From Actinomycetes bacterium (lineage in GTDB: Bacteria > Actinomycetota > Acidimicrobiia > Acidimicrobiales > Microtrichaceae), in the NCBI GenBank assembly GCA_023434535.1, contig JAEYSR010000039.1, positions 1 through 43,012 on the forward strand: a DNA stretch of 43,012 nucleotides, read 5' to 3'. The notes under the pieces are model-generated. The model saw only the letters and a list, made by a program, of their open reading frames with translations. It ran no database searches and was not told where the DNA came from. Position 1 is the stretch's first letter. Every line of letters begins with the position of its first letter. Shown in pieces: positions 33,484 to 41,572 of this stretch. Made by a program: the position numbers and the translations under genes.

Positions 33484-33520
33484 CGTGCGCTGGGCGTCGT
33501 CGGGCGACGCTCAGCGCACG
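33484..33520. terminator. Strong 16-bp hairpin between convergent lipoprotein and serA genes
   Basis: CGTGCGCTG-G-GCGTCG, loop TCGGG, CGACGC-T-CAGCGCACG: a 16-bp stem including one G-T pair, 20 bp from each stop codon. Symmetrical, so it may stop transcription from both sides. No T-run. Confidence 0.6.
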
Positions 33521-33539
33521 GAGACGTGCGACGTCCCGG

Positions 33540-35117
33540 TCAGCCGACGGTGTTGACCGACACGATGCCGTCGACCGAGCGCAGCTCGGCGGCGACCTCG
33601 TCGGGGACGGTGCGGTCCGTCGCGATCACCATGATCGCCTTGGCACCCTCTTCGTTGGAGCCGACCGCCATGTCGTCGATGTTCAGCGACGCCTGGCCGA
33701 GCACCGAGCCGACCGTGCCGATCATCCCGGGCCGGTCCTCGTTGCGGACGATCAGCAGGTGCTCCGCCGGGGGCACGTCGACGGTGTGGTCGTCGATCAT
33801 CACCAGCGTGGGCACCGACCGGAGCCCGACGAGCGTGCCGGCCAGGCTGTGGTCGCCGCTGCGCAGCGTGATGAGGTTGACGTAGTCGCGGGCGGTCGTC
33901 GTCGCCGTCGGGCGCACCTCGATCCCCTGCTCCTCGGCGACCTGCGGGGCGTTGACGTAGGACACCGGCTCGCCGCTCGTCGCACCGAAGAAGCCCTTGA
34001 GGACCGACAGCGTGAGGATGCGGGTGTCGGTCTCGGCGATCTGGCCCTGGTACTCGATCTCGATGGCGTTGCCGCTCCCGGCGCTGCCGGCGTCGCGGCC
34101 GCACAGCCCGGCGAAGATCTTGCCGAGGCGCTCGGCGAGCGAGAGGTACGGCCGCACGGACTCCGACGCCTCGGCCGCGCTCACGTTGACCGCGAACGGC
34201 ACGAAGTCACCGGCCAGGGCGAGGCCGACCATCTCGGCGATCGTGTCGCCGGCCTTGTCCTGCGCCTCGGCGGTGGAGGCGCCGAGGTGCGGGGTCACGA
34301 CCACCGAGTCGAGCTCGAACAGCGGCGACTCCGTGGTGGGCTCCTTGTCGAACACGTCGATCGCAGCGCCGGCGATCGTGCCGTCGGCCACCGCCGCGGC
34401 CAGCGCGGCCTCGTCGATGATCCCGCCCCGGGCCACGTTGATGATCCGCAGCGACGGCTTGGCCTTGGCCAGCATCTCGGCGCCGATCAGGCCGGCCGTC
34501 TCGGGCGTCTTGGCCAGGTGCAGCGTGATGAAGTCCGACCGCTCCATGAGCGTGTCGAGGTCCACGAGCTCGACGTTGATCTGGCGGGCCCGGTCGGGCG
34601 TCACGAAGGGGTCGTAGGCGATCAGCTTCATGCCGAACGCCATGGCCCGCTGGGCGACGAGCTTGCCGATCCGGCCGAGGCCGATGATGCCGAGCGTCTT
34701 GTCCGAGAGCTCGACGCCCTCCCACTTCGAGCGCTCCCAACGACCGGCCTTGAGTGCGGCGTGGGCCTGCGGGACGTTGCGGGCCTGCGCCAGGAGCAGC
34801 GCCATGGTGTGCTCGGCGGCCGACAGCGTGTTCGACTGCGGCGCGTTGACCACCATCACGCCCCGCTCGGTGGCGGCGACGGTGTCGACGTTGTCCAGTC
34901 CGATGCCGGCCCGGCCGACCACGATCAGGTCGGTCCCGGCCTCGAGCACCTCCCGGGTGACCTTGGTGGCGGAGCGGATGATGAGCGCGTGGGCACCCTT
35001 GACCGCGTCCAGCAGCGTCTCGGGCGTCAGGTCCAGCTGGATGTCGACCTCGTGGCCCGCGTCACGCAGCCGCTGCAGGCCGCCGTCCGCGATCTTCTCG
35101 CTCACCAGTACTCGCAT
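33540..35117 (-). CDS. serA: D-3-phosphoglycerate dehydrogenase
   Basis: 525 aa, the long SerA form with ASB and ACT domains found in Actinobacteria. First step of serine synthesis. The substrate domain opens with VLVSEKIADGGLQRLRDAG and IIRSATKVTREVLEAG; the NAD domain has GIIGLGRIGKLVAQRAMAFG, ARGGIIDEAALAAAVADG and PHLGASTAEAQDKAG with the catalytic His. The ASB region (about 315-450) and a C-terminal ACT domain (HLLIVRNEDRPGMIGTVGSV) usually bind serine for feedback control. ATG 35117 is preferred over ATG 35126 because GGCAGG lies 9 nt upstream. It is divergent from the PQQ-type gene and convergent with the lipoprotein gene. Confidence 0.96.
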   Translation of the reverse strand: MRVLVSEKIADGGLQRLRDAGHEVDIQLDLTPETLLDAVKGAHALIIRSATKVTREVLEAGTDLIVVGRAGIGLDNVDTVAATERGVMVVNAPQSNTLSAAEHTMALLLAQARNVPQAHAALKAGRWERSKWEGVELSDKTLGIIGLGRIGKLVAQRAMAFGMKLIAYDPFVTPDRARQINVELVDLDTLMERSDFITLHLAKTPETAGLIGAEMLAKAKPSLRIINVARGGIIDEAALAAAVADGTIAGAAIDVFDKEPTTESPLFELDSVVVTPHLGASTAEAQDKAGDTIAEMVGLALAGDFVPFAVNVSAAEASESVRPYLSLAERLGKIFAGLCGRDAGSAGSGNAIEIEYQGQIAETDTRILTLSVLKGFFGATSGEPVSYVNAPQVAEEQGIEVRPTATTTARDYVNLITLRSGDHSLAGTLVGLRSVPTLVMIDDHTVDVPPAEHLLIVRNEDRPGMIGTVGSVLGQASLNIDDMAVGSNEEGAKAIMVIATDRTVPDEVAAELRSVDGIVSVNTVG

Positions 35118-35248
35118 GGCGCCCATCCTGCCCGAGCCACCGGGGCCCGGCCAGATGACATCGATCTCGTCGAATGCCCTCCAGTTCCGACCTGGGTCGT
35201 GCCGATGGGGGTAGGGAGCGACCCGACCGCGCAGACCAGGGGGGCAAC

Positions 35249-36448
35249 ATGGCACGACGTCGACGGACCACGGGTGATCGATCGGCGCCCCCTCGCCCCG
35301 CACGGCGCAGCCGAGGGGCACGCACGGTGTTGCTGGCGACCGCAGCGCTCGCCGCCGCGGCTCTGGCCGCGTCCTGCGTCGCCCCGACCACCCCGGCTCC
35401 GACGACGACGACCGCACCCGGCTCGATCAGCGGCGTGACCGTGGCCCAGACCGTCGGGGGCTTCACCACGCCGTGGGACGTCGCCTTCCTGCCCGACGGC
35501 ACCCCGCTCGTGACCGAGCGACCCGGCCGGGTCGCCGCCGTCGTCGGGGGGACCCGGCAGGTGGTGGGATCGATCGGCGACGTGGTCGCCTCGGGCGAGG
35601 GCGGGCTGCTCGGCCTCGCTGTCGACCCCGACTTCGCCTCCAACCGGTGGATCTACACCTGCTACGACCACGGGTCCTCCGGAGTGGTGTCCGACGTCCG
35701 CGTCGTGCGGTTCACGGTGGCGCCGGACCTGGGTTCGCTCTCCGGCCAGACCCCGATCCTCACCGGGATCCCGCAAGGAGCGGGCAACCGCCACCAGGGC
35801 TGTCGGCTCGCCTTCGGCCCCGACGGGATGCTGTGGGCCACCACGGGCGACGCCGCCCAGCCGACGTACCCGCAGGACACGTCCAGCCTCGCCGGGAAGG
35901 TCCTCCGGATGACACCGGCGGGAGCGCCGGCACCGGGCAACCCGGGTGGGTCGTGGAACCCCTACGTGTACTCGGTCGGCCACCGCAACGGGCAGGGACT
36001 GGCCTTCCGCCCGTCGGACGGTGCGCTGTTCGAGGTCGAGCACGGCACCGGATGCGACGACGAGATCAATCGGATCGTGTCGGGCGGCAACTACGGGTGG
36101 AACCCGGTCGGATCGGGCTACGACGAGTCGAAGCCCATGACCGACCTGTCGATCCCCGGTGCCGTCGCCGCCGTCTGGTCGAGCGGCTGTCCGACGATCG
36201 CCCCCTCGGGTGCGACGTTCGTGTCGGGCGCCCAGTGGGCCCAGTGGGACGGGGCGCTCGCCGTCGCCGTCCTCAAGGGGACGCGCCTGATGTTCGTCAG
36301 GATCTCGGGTTCGACCGTGCAGGGCATCGACACGCGGCTGACCGACCGCGGACGTCTCCGCACCGTGCGCCAGGCTCCCGACGGGTCGCTGTGGGTCGCC
36401 CAGGACGCCAACCCGGGCGCCCTGCTCCGCCTCGTCCCGGCGCCCTGA
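35249..36448 (+). CDS. PQQ-dependent sugar dehydrogenase-like lipoprotein (soluble aldose dehydrogenase type)
   Basis: 399 aa. An Arg-rich N-terminus, a hydrophobic helix and a lipobox-like LAASC (Cys43) suggest a lipid-anchored extracellular protein, followed by a Thr/Pro linker. The six-bladed propeller of the GSDH/Asd family is seen: TPWDVAFLPDGTPLVTERPG, GEGGLLGLAVDPDF, NRHQGCRLAFGPDGMLWATT, GHRNGQGLAF, EVEHGTGCDDEINRI and GGNYGWNPV. In well-studied members the His of a HNGG-like motif is the catalytic base; here the motif reads NRHQG, so the chemistry may differ. ATG 35249 has AGGGGGG upstream. It is convergent with the S9 peptidase gene, 4 bp apart. PQQ biosynthesis genes are not in this window. 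Confidence 0.9.
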   Translation: MARRRRTTGDRSAPPRPARRSRGARTVLLATAALAAAALAASCVAPTTPAPTTTTAPGSISGVTVAQTVGGFTTPWDVAFLPDGTPLVTERPGRVAAVVGGTRQVVGSIGDVVASGEGGLLGLAVDPDFASNRWIYTCYDHGSSGVVSDVRVVRFTVAPDLGSLSGQTPILTGIPQGAGNRHQGCRLAFGPDGMLWATTGDAAQPTYPQDTSSLAGKVLRMTPAGAPAPGNPGGSWNPYVYSVGHRNGQGLAFRPSDGALFEVEHGTGCDDEINRIVSGGNYGWNPVGSGYDESKPMTDLSIPGAVAAVWSSGCPTIAPSGATFVSGAQWAQWDGALAVAVLKGTRLMFVRISGSTVQGIDTRLTDRGRLRTVRQAPDGSLWVAQDANPGALLRLVPAP

Positions 36449-36452
36449 CGCG

Positions 36453-38618
36453 TCAGCGCTGGAGCTCGAGCGGCGGCAGGTCGTCCGCCGGCGTGAAGTC
36501 CAGCACCTGGCCGTAGAAAGCGAGCTCGGCCTGCAGCGCCCGGACGATCGTCGACGCGGATCTGAACCCGTGCGCCTCGCCGCTGAAGACGATGAGCGCG
36601 TGGGGCACGCCGCCCGCGTGCAGCGCGGCCCGCAGCACCTCGGCCTGCGACGGCGGGACGATCGGGTCGTCGGTCCCCTGCAGCAGCAGCACCGGTCGAT
36701 CGAGGAGGTCGGCGTGGAACAGGGGTGAGCGCTCCCGGTACCGCTCGGCCGACTCCGGGTACGGACCGATGAGCCCGTCGAGGTAGCGGGACTCGAACTT
36801 GTGGGTGTCCTCGGCCAGAGCACGGAGGTCGGTGACGCCGTACAGCGAGCAGGCCGCGGCGAAGACGTCGGAGCGGCACGTGGCCTCGAGCGCCGTGAAG
36901 CCCCCGGCCGAGCCGCCGCGGATCACGCACCGCCCGCCGTCGACGATCCCCTGGTCAGCGAGCCATCGCACGGCCGCGACGCAGTCGGCGACGTCGGCCA
37001 CCCCCCACTCCCCCTGGAGCAGGTCCCGGTAGCGGCGTCCGTACCCGGTGGAGCCCCTGTAGTTCACGTCGACGACAGCGAAGCCCCGCGACGTCCAGAA
37101 CTGCACCGAGGTCGAGTGCTCCGCACGGGCAGACGCGGTCGGACCGCCGTGGATCCGCACCACCAGCGGGGGCAGCTCGTCGGACGAGGCGTCGACCACC
37201 TCGGACACCGGCGGGTAGAGCAGGGCGTGGGCACGCTCGCCGTCGGTGGTGGGGAACGTGATCGCCCGAGGCAGGGAGATGGCCCCCTCGGCCAGGCTGG
37301 CCGCGGAGTGCGGACAGCTGGCGCGGTGGTTGACGACGCGGGAGCTCGCGAGGTCGACGGACCAGGCCGAGGTCGGGATCGCCCCGGAGCCGCCGGCGAC
37401 CGCCACCACCCGACCCAGCACGTCGAGGTGCTCGACGGACGTGAACCCTCCGGGCGGCGACGGCAGCGGGTCGAGCGACCCGGTCGCCGGGTCCCACACC
37501 TGCACGGAGTCGAGGCCGTCCCGGAGCAGGGCGAGGACGACCCGGCCGTCGTCGGTGAAGCCGTAGCGCCGGCCCCCGGAGACCCAACGCGGCTCGCCGA
37601 CCTCGCCGTCCACGTCGAGCGCCGCCGCGACCAGGTCGCCGGCACCCTCGTCGGGCAGTCCTGCGGTGCCGCCGGGCAACGCTGCGGCGTCGAGGCAGCG
37701 GAGCTGCCACCAGTCGTCCGCGTCGTCGCACCACCACAACCGCCCGTCGGGCGAGAACGAAGGGAGGCACGCGGCGACCGGCCGGTCCAGTCCACGGGCC
37801 AGAGCGCCCGCCCGCCCGCCGGCGATCCGACGACGGTCCAGGAGCTGCGGCACCCCGTCCGTGTCGCCCTCATCGGGGCCGACGATCCGCCCGACCCAGA
37901 CCTCGGCGGCGTCCCACGGCATGTCGGGGTGGTCCCAGCGCAGCCAGGCCAGGACGGAGCCGTCGGGCGACAACGTCGGAGCGACCGCCCAGTCCCCCTC
38001 GCGCACCAGGGTCGTCGGCGCCCCTCCGCCGACCGCGACCACGGCCAGCTCGTTCGCCGGCTCGGTCAGCGCCCCGACGACGGCTCCGGCGACGCTGTCG
38101 GTCCGGTCGACGACGTCCGATCCGGCGTGCACCTCGCGCTCGCAGATGATCCACCTGCCGGCGACCCCGTCCCGGTGGGGCGTGACCACTCCGGCGGCGT
38201 GACGCCAGCCCCTCGACGTGGGAGGCGGCGTCGTGATCGACGTCGCCGGCCCTCCGACGGAGTCGTTGGTGACGATCCCGCCGGTGAGGCCGTCGACCCA
38301 GTAGAGCCGCTCGCCGTCGGCCCACCACGAACCGCCGCCGTACTCGTTGACGCCGCTGCGGGCCGACATCTCCTCGGGGCCCTCGATGTCGCCCTCGGGC
38401 GCGTCGGCGTCGTCGGACGGGACCGAGGAGCGGCACACCACGATGCGGCCGTTCAGGTCGGGACGCTGCTCGCTCCAGCGGATGATGGTGGACCCGTCGT
38501 CGCCTCGCGCCAGACCGACCGCGGAGACACGGACGGAGCCACCGGCCGCCACCTCGGGCGACAGCGGTGACGGCCACGCCCCGTAGGGCACGACCGGCCT
38601 GGCGTCAGCTGCGTCCAT
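36453..38618 (-). CDS. S9 prolyl-oligopeptidase family peptidase (acylaminoacyl-peptidase-like)
   Basis: 721 aa. An N-terminal beta-propeller (about 30-430; blades marked by SPDGSVLAWLRWDHPDMPWD, FSPDGRLWWCDDADDWWQL) is followed by an alpha/beta hydrolase domain. The catalytic triad is predicted as Ser570 (RGGSAGGFTAL), Asp651 (QGTDDPIVPPSQ) and His683 (GEAHGF); PPLVVRIHGGPTASARAEHS supplies the oxyanion region, and VDVNYRGSTGYGRRYRDLL is the S9C hallmark. No signal peptide, so cytoplasmic peptide turnover is likely. ATG 38618 has GAGAGGAA upstream. The aminotransferase gene is upstream on the same strand (78 bp), possibly co-transcribed. Confidence 0.93.
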   Translation of the reverse strand: MDAADARPVVPYGAWPSPLSPEVAAGGSVRVSAVGLARGDDGSTIIRWSEQRPDLNGRIVVCRSSVPSDDADAPEGDIEGPEEMSARSGVNEYGGGSWWADGERLYWVDGLTGGIVTNDSVGGPATSITTPPPTSRGWRHAAGVVTPHRDGVAGRWIICEREVHAGSDVVDRTDSVAGAVVGALTEPANELAVVAVGGGAPTTLVREGDWAVAPTLSPDGSVLAWLRWDHPDMPWDAAEVWVGRIVGPDEGDTDGVPQLLDRRRIAGGRAGALARGLDRPVAACLPSFSPDGRLWWCDDADDWWQLRCLDAAALPGGTAGLPDEGAGDLVAAALDVDGEVGEPRWVSGGRRYGFTDDGRVVLALLRDGLDSVQVWDPATGSLDPLPSPPGGFTSVEHLDVLGRVVAVAGGSGAIPTSAWSVDLASSRVVNHRASCPHSAASLAEGAISLPRAITFPTTDGERAHALLYPPVSEVVDASSDELPPLVVRIHGGPTASARAEHSTSVQFWTSRGFAVVDVNYRGSTGYGRRYRDLLQGEWGVADVADCVAAVRWLADQGIVDGGRCVIRGGSAGGFTALEATCRSDVFAAACSLYGVTDLRALAEDTHKFESRYLDGLIGPYPESAERYRERSPLFHADLLDRPVLLLQGTDDPIVPPSQAEVLRAALHAGGVPHALIVFSGEAHGFRSASTIVRALQAELAFYGQVLDFTPADDLPPLELQR

Positions 38619-38696
38619 CGTTCGGGTTCCTCTCCGCCCCTGCTCGTCGTCGGCCGCTGCTCGTCGTCCGTCCGGGTCGTGGCGCCGACGGTCGAC

Positions 38697-39908
38697 TCAG
38701 CCGGTCACCAGCCGCTGGATCCTGGCGATGCCCTCCTCCAGGTCCTCGTCGCCGAGGGCGAAGGAGAAGCGGCCGTAGCCCGGTGCGTCGAACGCCTCAC
38801 CGGGGACGAAGGCGACCTTGGCCGTGTCCAGGATCAGGTCCGCGAGCTCGAGGGTGGTGGACGCCGTGGACCCGCCGAGGTCCCGTCCGAGCAGACCGGT
38901 CAGGTTGGGGAACGCGTAGAAGGCGCCCTCGGGCTCGAGGCACGTGACGCCGTCGATGTCGTTGAGCATCCCGTGCATCACCCGCCGACGGCGGTCGAAC
39001 GTCTCTCGCATCATCTCCACGGCGGAGAGGTCCCCGCTGACCGCGGCGAGCGCGGCGCGCTGCGACACGTTGGCGACGTTCGAGCTCAGGTGGCTCTGCA
39101 GGTTGGACACGGCCTTGACCACGTCGGACGGCCCGATCAGCCAGCCGACGCGCCACCCGGTCATCGCGTAGGTCTTGGCGACGCCGTTGAGGATGACGGT
39201 CTGGTCGGCCAGCTCGGGCACCACGGCCACGATCGAGTGGTGCTCGTGGCCGTCGTAGACGAGGTGCTCGTAGATCTCGTCGGTCAGGACCATGACGCCG
39301 TGCTCGAGGGCCCAACGGCCGATCGCCTCGATCTCGTCGCGGGGGTAGACCGCGCCGGTCGGGTTGGACGGCGACACGAAGATGAGCGCCTTGGTCCGGT
39401 CGGTGCGCGCGGCTTCCAGCTGGTCGACCGTGACGCGGAAGCCGGTCTCCTCGGTGGTGGGCAGCACGACGGGCACGCCGCCGGCCAGCCGGATCGGCTC
39501 GGGGTAGGTGGTCCAGTACGGAGCCGGCAGCAGGACCTCGTCGCCGTCGTCGACCACGGCCAGGATCGTCTCGTAGACCGCCGCCTTGCCGCCGTTGGTG
39601 ACGACGACCTGCGACGGCTCGACCGACACCCCGGAGTCCCGCAGCGTCTTGGCGGCGATCGCCTCGCGCAGCTCGGGCAGACCCGGCGCCGGCGTGTAGC
39701 GGTGGTTCCGCGGGTCGCTGCAGGCCTCGACGGCTGCGGCGACGATGGCCTCGGGCGTGGCGAAGTCGGGCTCGCCGGCCCCGAAGCCGATCACCGGATC
39801 GCCGGCCGCCTTCAGGGCCTTTGCCTTGGCGTCGACCGCGAGGGTCGCGGACGGGGCGATGCCGGCGACGCGTCGGGAGATCCGACTCGTGGAGGTGGGG
39901 GCGCTCAT
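38697..39908 (-). CDS. aspC: Pyridoxal-phosphate aminotransferase, aspartate aminotransferase subgroup Ib
   Basis: 403 aa, fold type I. Transfers amino groups between aspartate and 2-oxoglutarate and may also serve prephenate or related acids. Motifs: IGFGAGEPDFATPEAIV, RYTPAPGLPELREAIA, TNGGKAAVYETILAVV, FVSPSNPTGAVY, Asp210 in VLTDEIYEHLVYD, and the PLP-lysine Lys245 in NGVAKTYAMTGWRVGW. The C-terminal RFSFAL contains the arginine for the substrate carboxylate. ATG 39908 has no ribosome site, but TAGCGT lies 7 nt upstream, indicating a leaderless mRNA. It is divergent from serC (98 bp), placing two aminotransferases on either side of one promoter region. The specific substrate cannot be decided from sequence alone. 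Confidence 0.92.
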   Translation of the reverse strand: MSAPTSTSRISRRVAGIAPSATLAVDAKAKALKAAGDPVIGFGAGEPDFATPEAIVAAAVEACSDPRNHRYTPAPGLPELREAIAAKTLRDSGVSVEPSQVVVTNGGKAAVYETILAVVDDGDEVLLPAPYWTTYPEPIRLAGGVPVVLPTTEETGFRVTVDQLEAARTDRTKALIFVSPSNPTGAVYPRDEIEAIGRWALEHGVMVLTDEIYEHLVYDGHEHHSIVAVVPELADQTVILNGVAKTYAMTGWRVGWLIGPSDVVKAVSNLQSHLSSNVANVSQRAALAAVSGDLSAVEMMRETFDRRRRVMHGMLNDIDGVTCLEPEGAFYAFPNLTGLLGRDLGGSTASTTLELADLILDTAKVAFVPGEAFDAPGYGRFSFALGDEDLEEGIARIQRLVTG

Positions 39909-39915
39909 GGCCCAG

Positions 39916-39921
39916 ACGCTA
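39916..39921 (-). promoter_or_regulatory. -10 hexamer TAGCGT for the aspartate-type aminotransferase
   Basis: TAGCGT ends 7 nt before the ATG at 39908; same hexamer as before gltX and the repeat protein. Confidence 0.55.
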
Positions 39922-40006
39922 CCCGTCGCCCGGACGCCCGCCCGCCCGGGTTCCCCACACCAGTTCGGGTGGGGGTGGGGTCGGTGGGGTGCGGCAGACT
40001 GGTGCG

Positions 40007-41134
40007 GTGAGCACCCCCGACATCTCCCTCCCCGACGACCTCCTCCCCGCTGACGGCCGGTTCGGCTGCGGACCGTCCAAGGTCCGGGCCGACGCGATCG
40101 ACATGCTGTCGGGGTCCGCTCCGCACTTCATGGGGACGTCGCACCGCCAGGCCACGGTCCGGTTCAAGGTGTCCGAGCTCCGCAACGGCCTCGCCGAGCT
40201 GTTCTCGCTCCCCGACGGCTACGAGATCCTCCTCGGCAACGGGGGCACCACCGCGTTCTGGGACGCCGCCACGTTCGGTCTGATCGACGAGCGCAGCCAG
40301 CACCTCGACTTCGGCGAGTTCAGCTCCAAGTTCGGCAAGGCCGTCGCCGCGGCACCTCACCTCGGCGAGCCGGAGATCATCCGGACCGATCCGGGCCACC
40401 ACCCCATGCCCGTCCCGATGGACGGCATCGACGCGTACTGCCTGACCCACAACGAGACGTCGACCGGCGTGGCGATGCCGATCGAGCGCCCCCACGGCAC
40501 CCAGGGCGACGCGCTCGTCCTCGTCGACGCCACGTCCGCTGCGGGCGGGCTGCGCTTCGACGCCGCCCAGACCGACGTCTACTACTTCGCCCCCCAGAAG
40601 TGCCTGGCCTCGGACGGCGGGCTCTGGCTGGCGGCCTGCTCGCCCGACGCCATCGAGCGGATCGAGCGCATCGCCGCGTCGGACCGCTGGATCCCCGCCT
40701 TCTTCGACCTGGGCATCGCCCTCGACAACTCGCGCAAGGACCAGACCTACAACACCCCCGCGCTCGCCACGCTGTTCCTGGCGACCGAGCAGGTCATGTG
40801 GATCCTGGAGAACGGCGGGCTGGAGTTCGCTGCCGGCCGGTGCGACCGCTCGGCGGCGATCATCTACGACTGGGCCGACGCCCACAGCCACGCCACGCCC
40901 TTCGTCACCGACCCGGCGGCCCGCTCGCACGTGGTGGCGACCATCGACTTCGACGACTCGATCGATGCCGCCACGGTGGCGGCCGTCCTCCGGGACAACG
41001 GCATCGTCGACACCGAGCCGTACCGCAAGCTCGGGCGCAACCAGCTCCGCGTGGCGCTGTTCCCGGCGATCGACCCCGAGGACATCGCCCAGCTCACCCG
41101 GTGCATCGACGCCGTGATCGAGCGCCTCGCCTGA
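40007..41134 (+). CDS. serC: Phosphoserine aminotransferase
   Basis: 375 aa, the actinobacterial SerC type. Second step of serine synthesis after SerA (3-phosphohydroxypyruvate to phosphoserine). It starts with DGRFGCGPSKVRADAIDML and GTSHRQATVRFKV, continues with GYEILLGNGGTTAFWDAATF, CLTHNETSTGVAMP, VDATSAAGGLRFD, the PLP-lysine Lys198 in FAPQKCLASDGGLWL and DQTYNTPALATLFL. GTG 40007 is the first start before the conserved block; AGACT 6 nt upstream may be part of a -10 and no clear ribosome site is present. The last codons and stop (CGCCTGAGCGGCG) are repeated 15 bp further on. Confidence 0.95.
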   Translation: MSTPDISLPDDLLPADGRFGCGPSKVRADAIDMLSGSAPHFMGTSHRQATVRFKVSELRNGLAELFSLPDGYEILLGNGGTTAFWDAATFGLIDERSQHLDFGEFSSKFGKAVAAAPHLGEPEIIRTDPGHHPMPVPMDGIDAYCLTHNETSTGVAMPIERPHGTQGDALVLVDATSAAGGLRFDAAQTDVYYFAPQKCLASDGGLWLAACSPDAIERIERIAASDRWIPAFFDLGIALDNSRKDQTYNTPALATLFLATEQVMWILENGGLEFAAGRCDRSAAIIYDWADAHSHATPFVTDPAARSHVVATIDFDDSIDAATVAAVLRDNGIVDTEPYRKLGRNQLRVALFPAIDPEDIAQLTRCIDAVIERLA

Positions 41135-41572
41135 GCGGCGGGGAGCGGCAACACCGCCTGAGCGGCGTCCGTTATCGCGGTATTAGCGGCACCTGATGCC
41201 GCAGTGATGATCCTCTGATCGATGCGCTAATCGGCCGGGATCATTCCGTGAAACAAGCCTGGTTCACCGATACGAAACAGGTGTGAAACGATCGCTCCTT
41301 ACGTTCCCGCCCGGTGGACCGTGCCGGGCTGATCGACTGCGATCGAGCTGTCCGACACGGCCTCCAACACCGGAGCGGTGACGTCCGAACCTCTCGGACA
41401 CCACCGCGACCGGCGGGCTGGAACTCGTGGATCACGACCTCGGACGGCACCCGGATGACGGGACGGCGCCCGGGGCGCGTGTTCGGCGCGCTCCTTCTCC
41501 CGTTGGACGGTGGCAACCCACCAGTCCGCTCGCCGCCTCCCCAGGGGCCGGCGGGCCTCCGAGAGGAGCACC
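41135..41572 (+). promoter_or_regulatory. 438-bp non-coding region upstream of amt: GlnR-like sites, hairpins and long leader
   Basis: No gene is supported here. Contents: a copy (41155-41167) of the 13-bp CGCCTGAGCGGCG that also spans the serC stop (41128-41140); a 6-bp hairpin GCGGCA-cctga-TGCCGC (41186-41202); an ATGATCC/GGATCAT inverted repeat (41207-41213, 41238-41244); GAAAC-type half-sites (41250-41289); and a possible -10 TTACGT near 41299. If transcription starts around 41310, the amt mRNA has an untranslated leader of about 260 nt whose function I cannot read. The section 41150-41300 is visibly richer in A/T than its surroundings. Confidence 0.6.
41250..41289 (+). promoter_or_regulatory. 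GlnR-like box: TTCAC-N6-GAAAC-N6-GAAAC
   Basis: TTCAC (41263-41267), GAAAC (41274-41278) and GAAAC (41285-41289) are spaced by exactly 6 nt, giving the 11-bp period of GlnR a/b half-sites (published actinobacterial pattern gTnAC-N6-GaAAC). Another GAAAC lies at 41250-41254. The position before an ammonium transporter gene fits nitrogen control. Confidence 0.6.
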
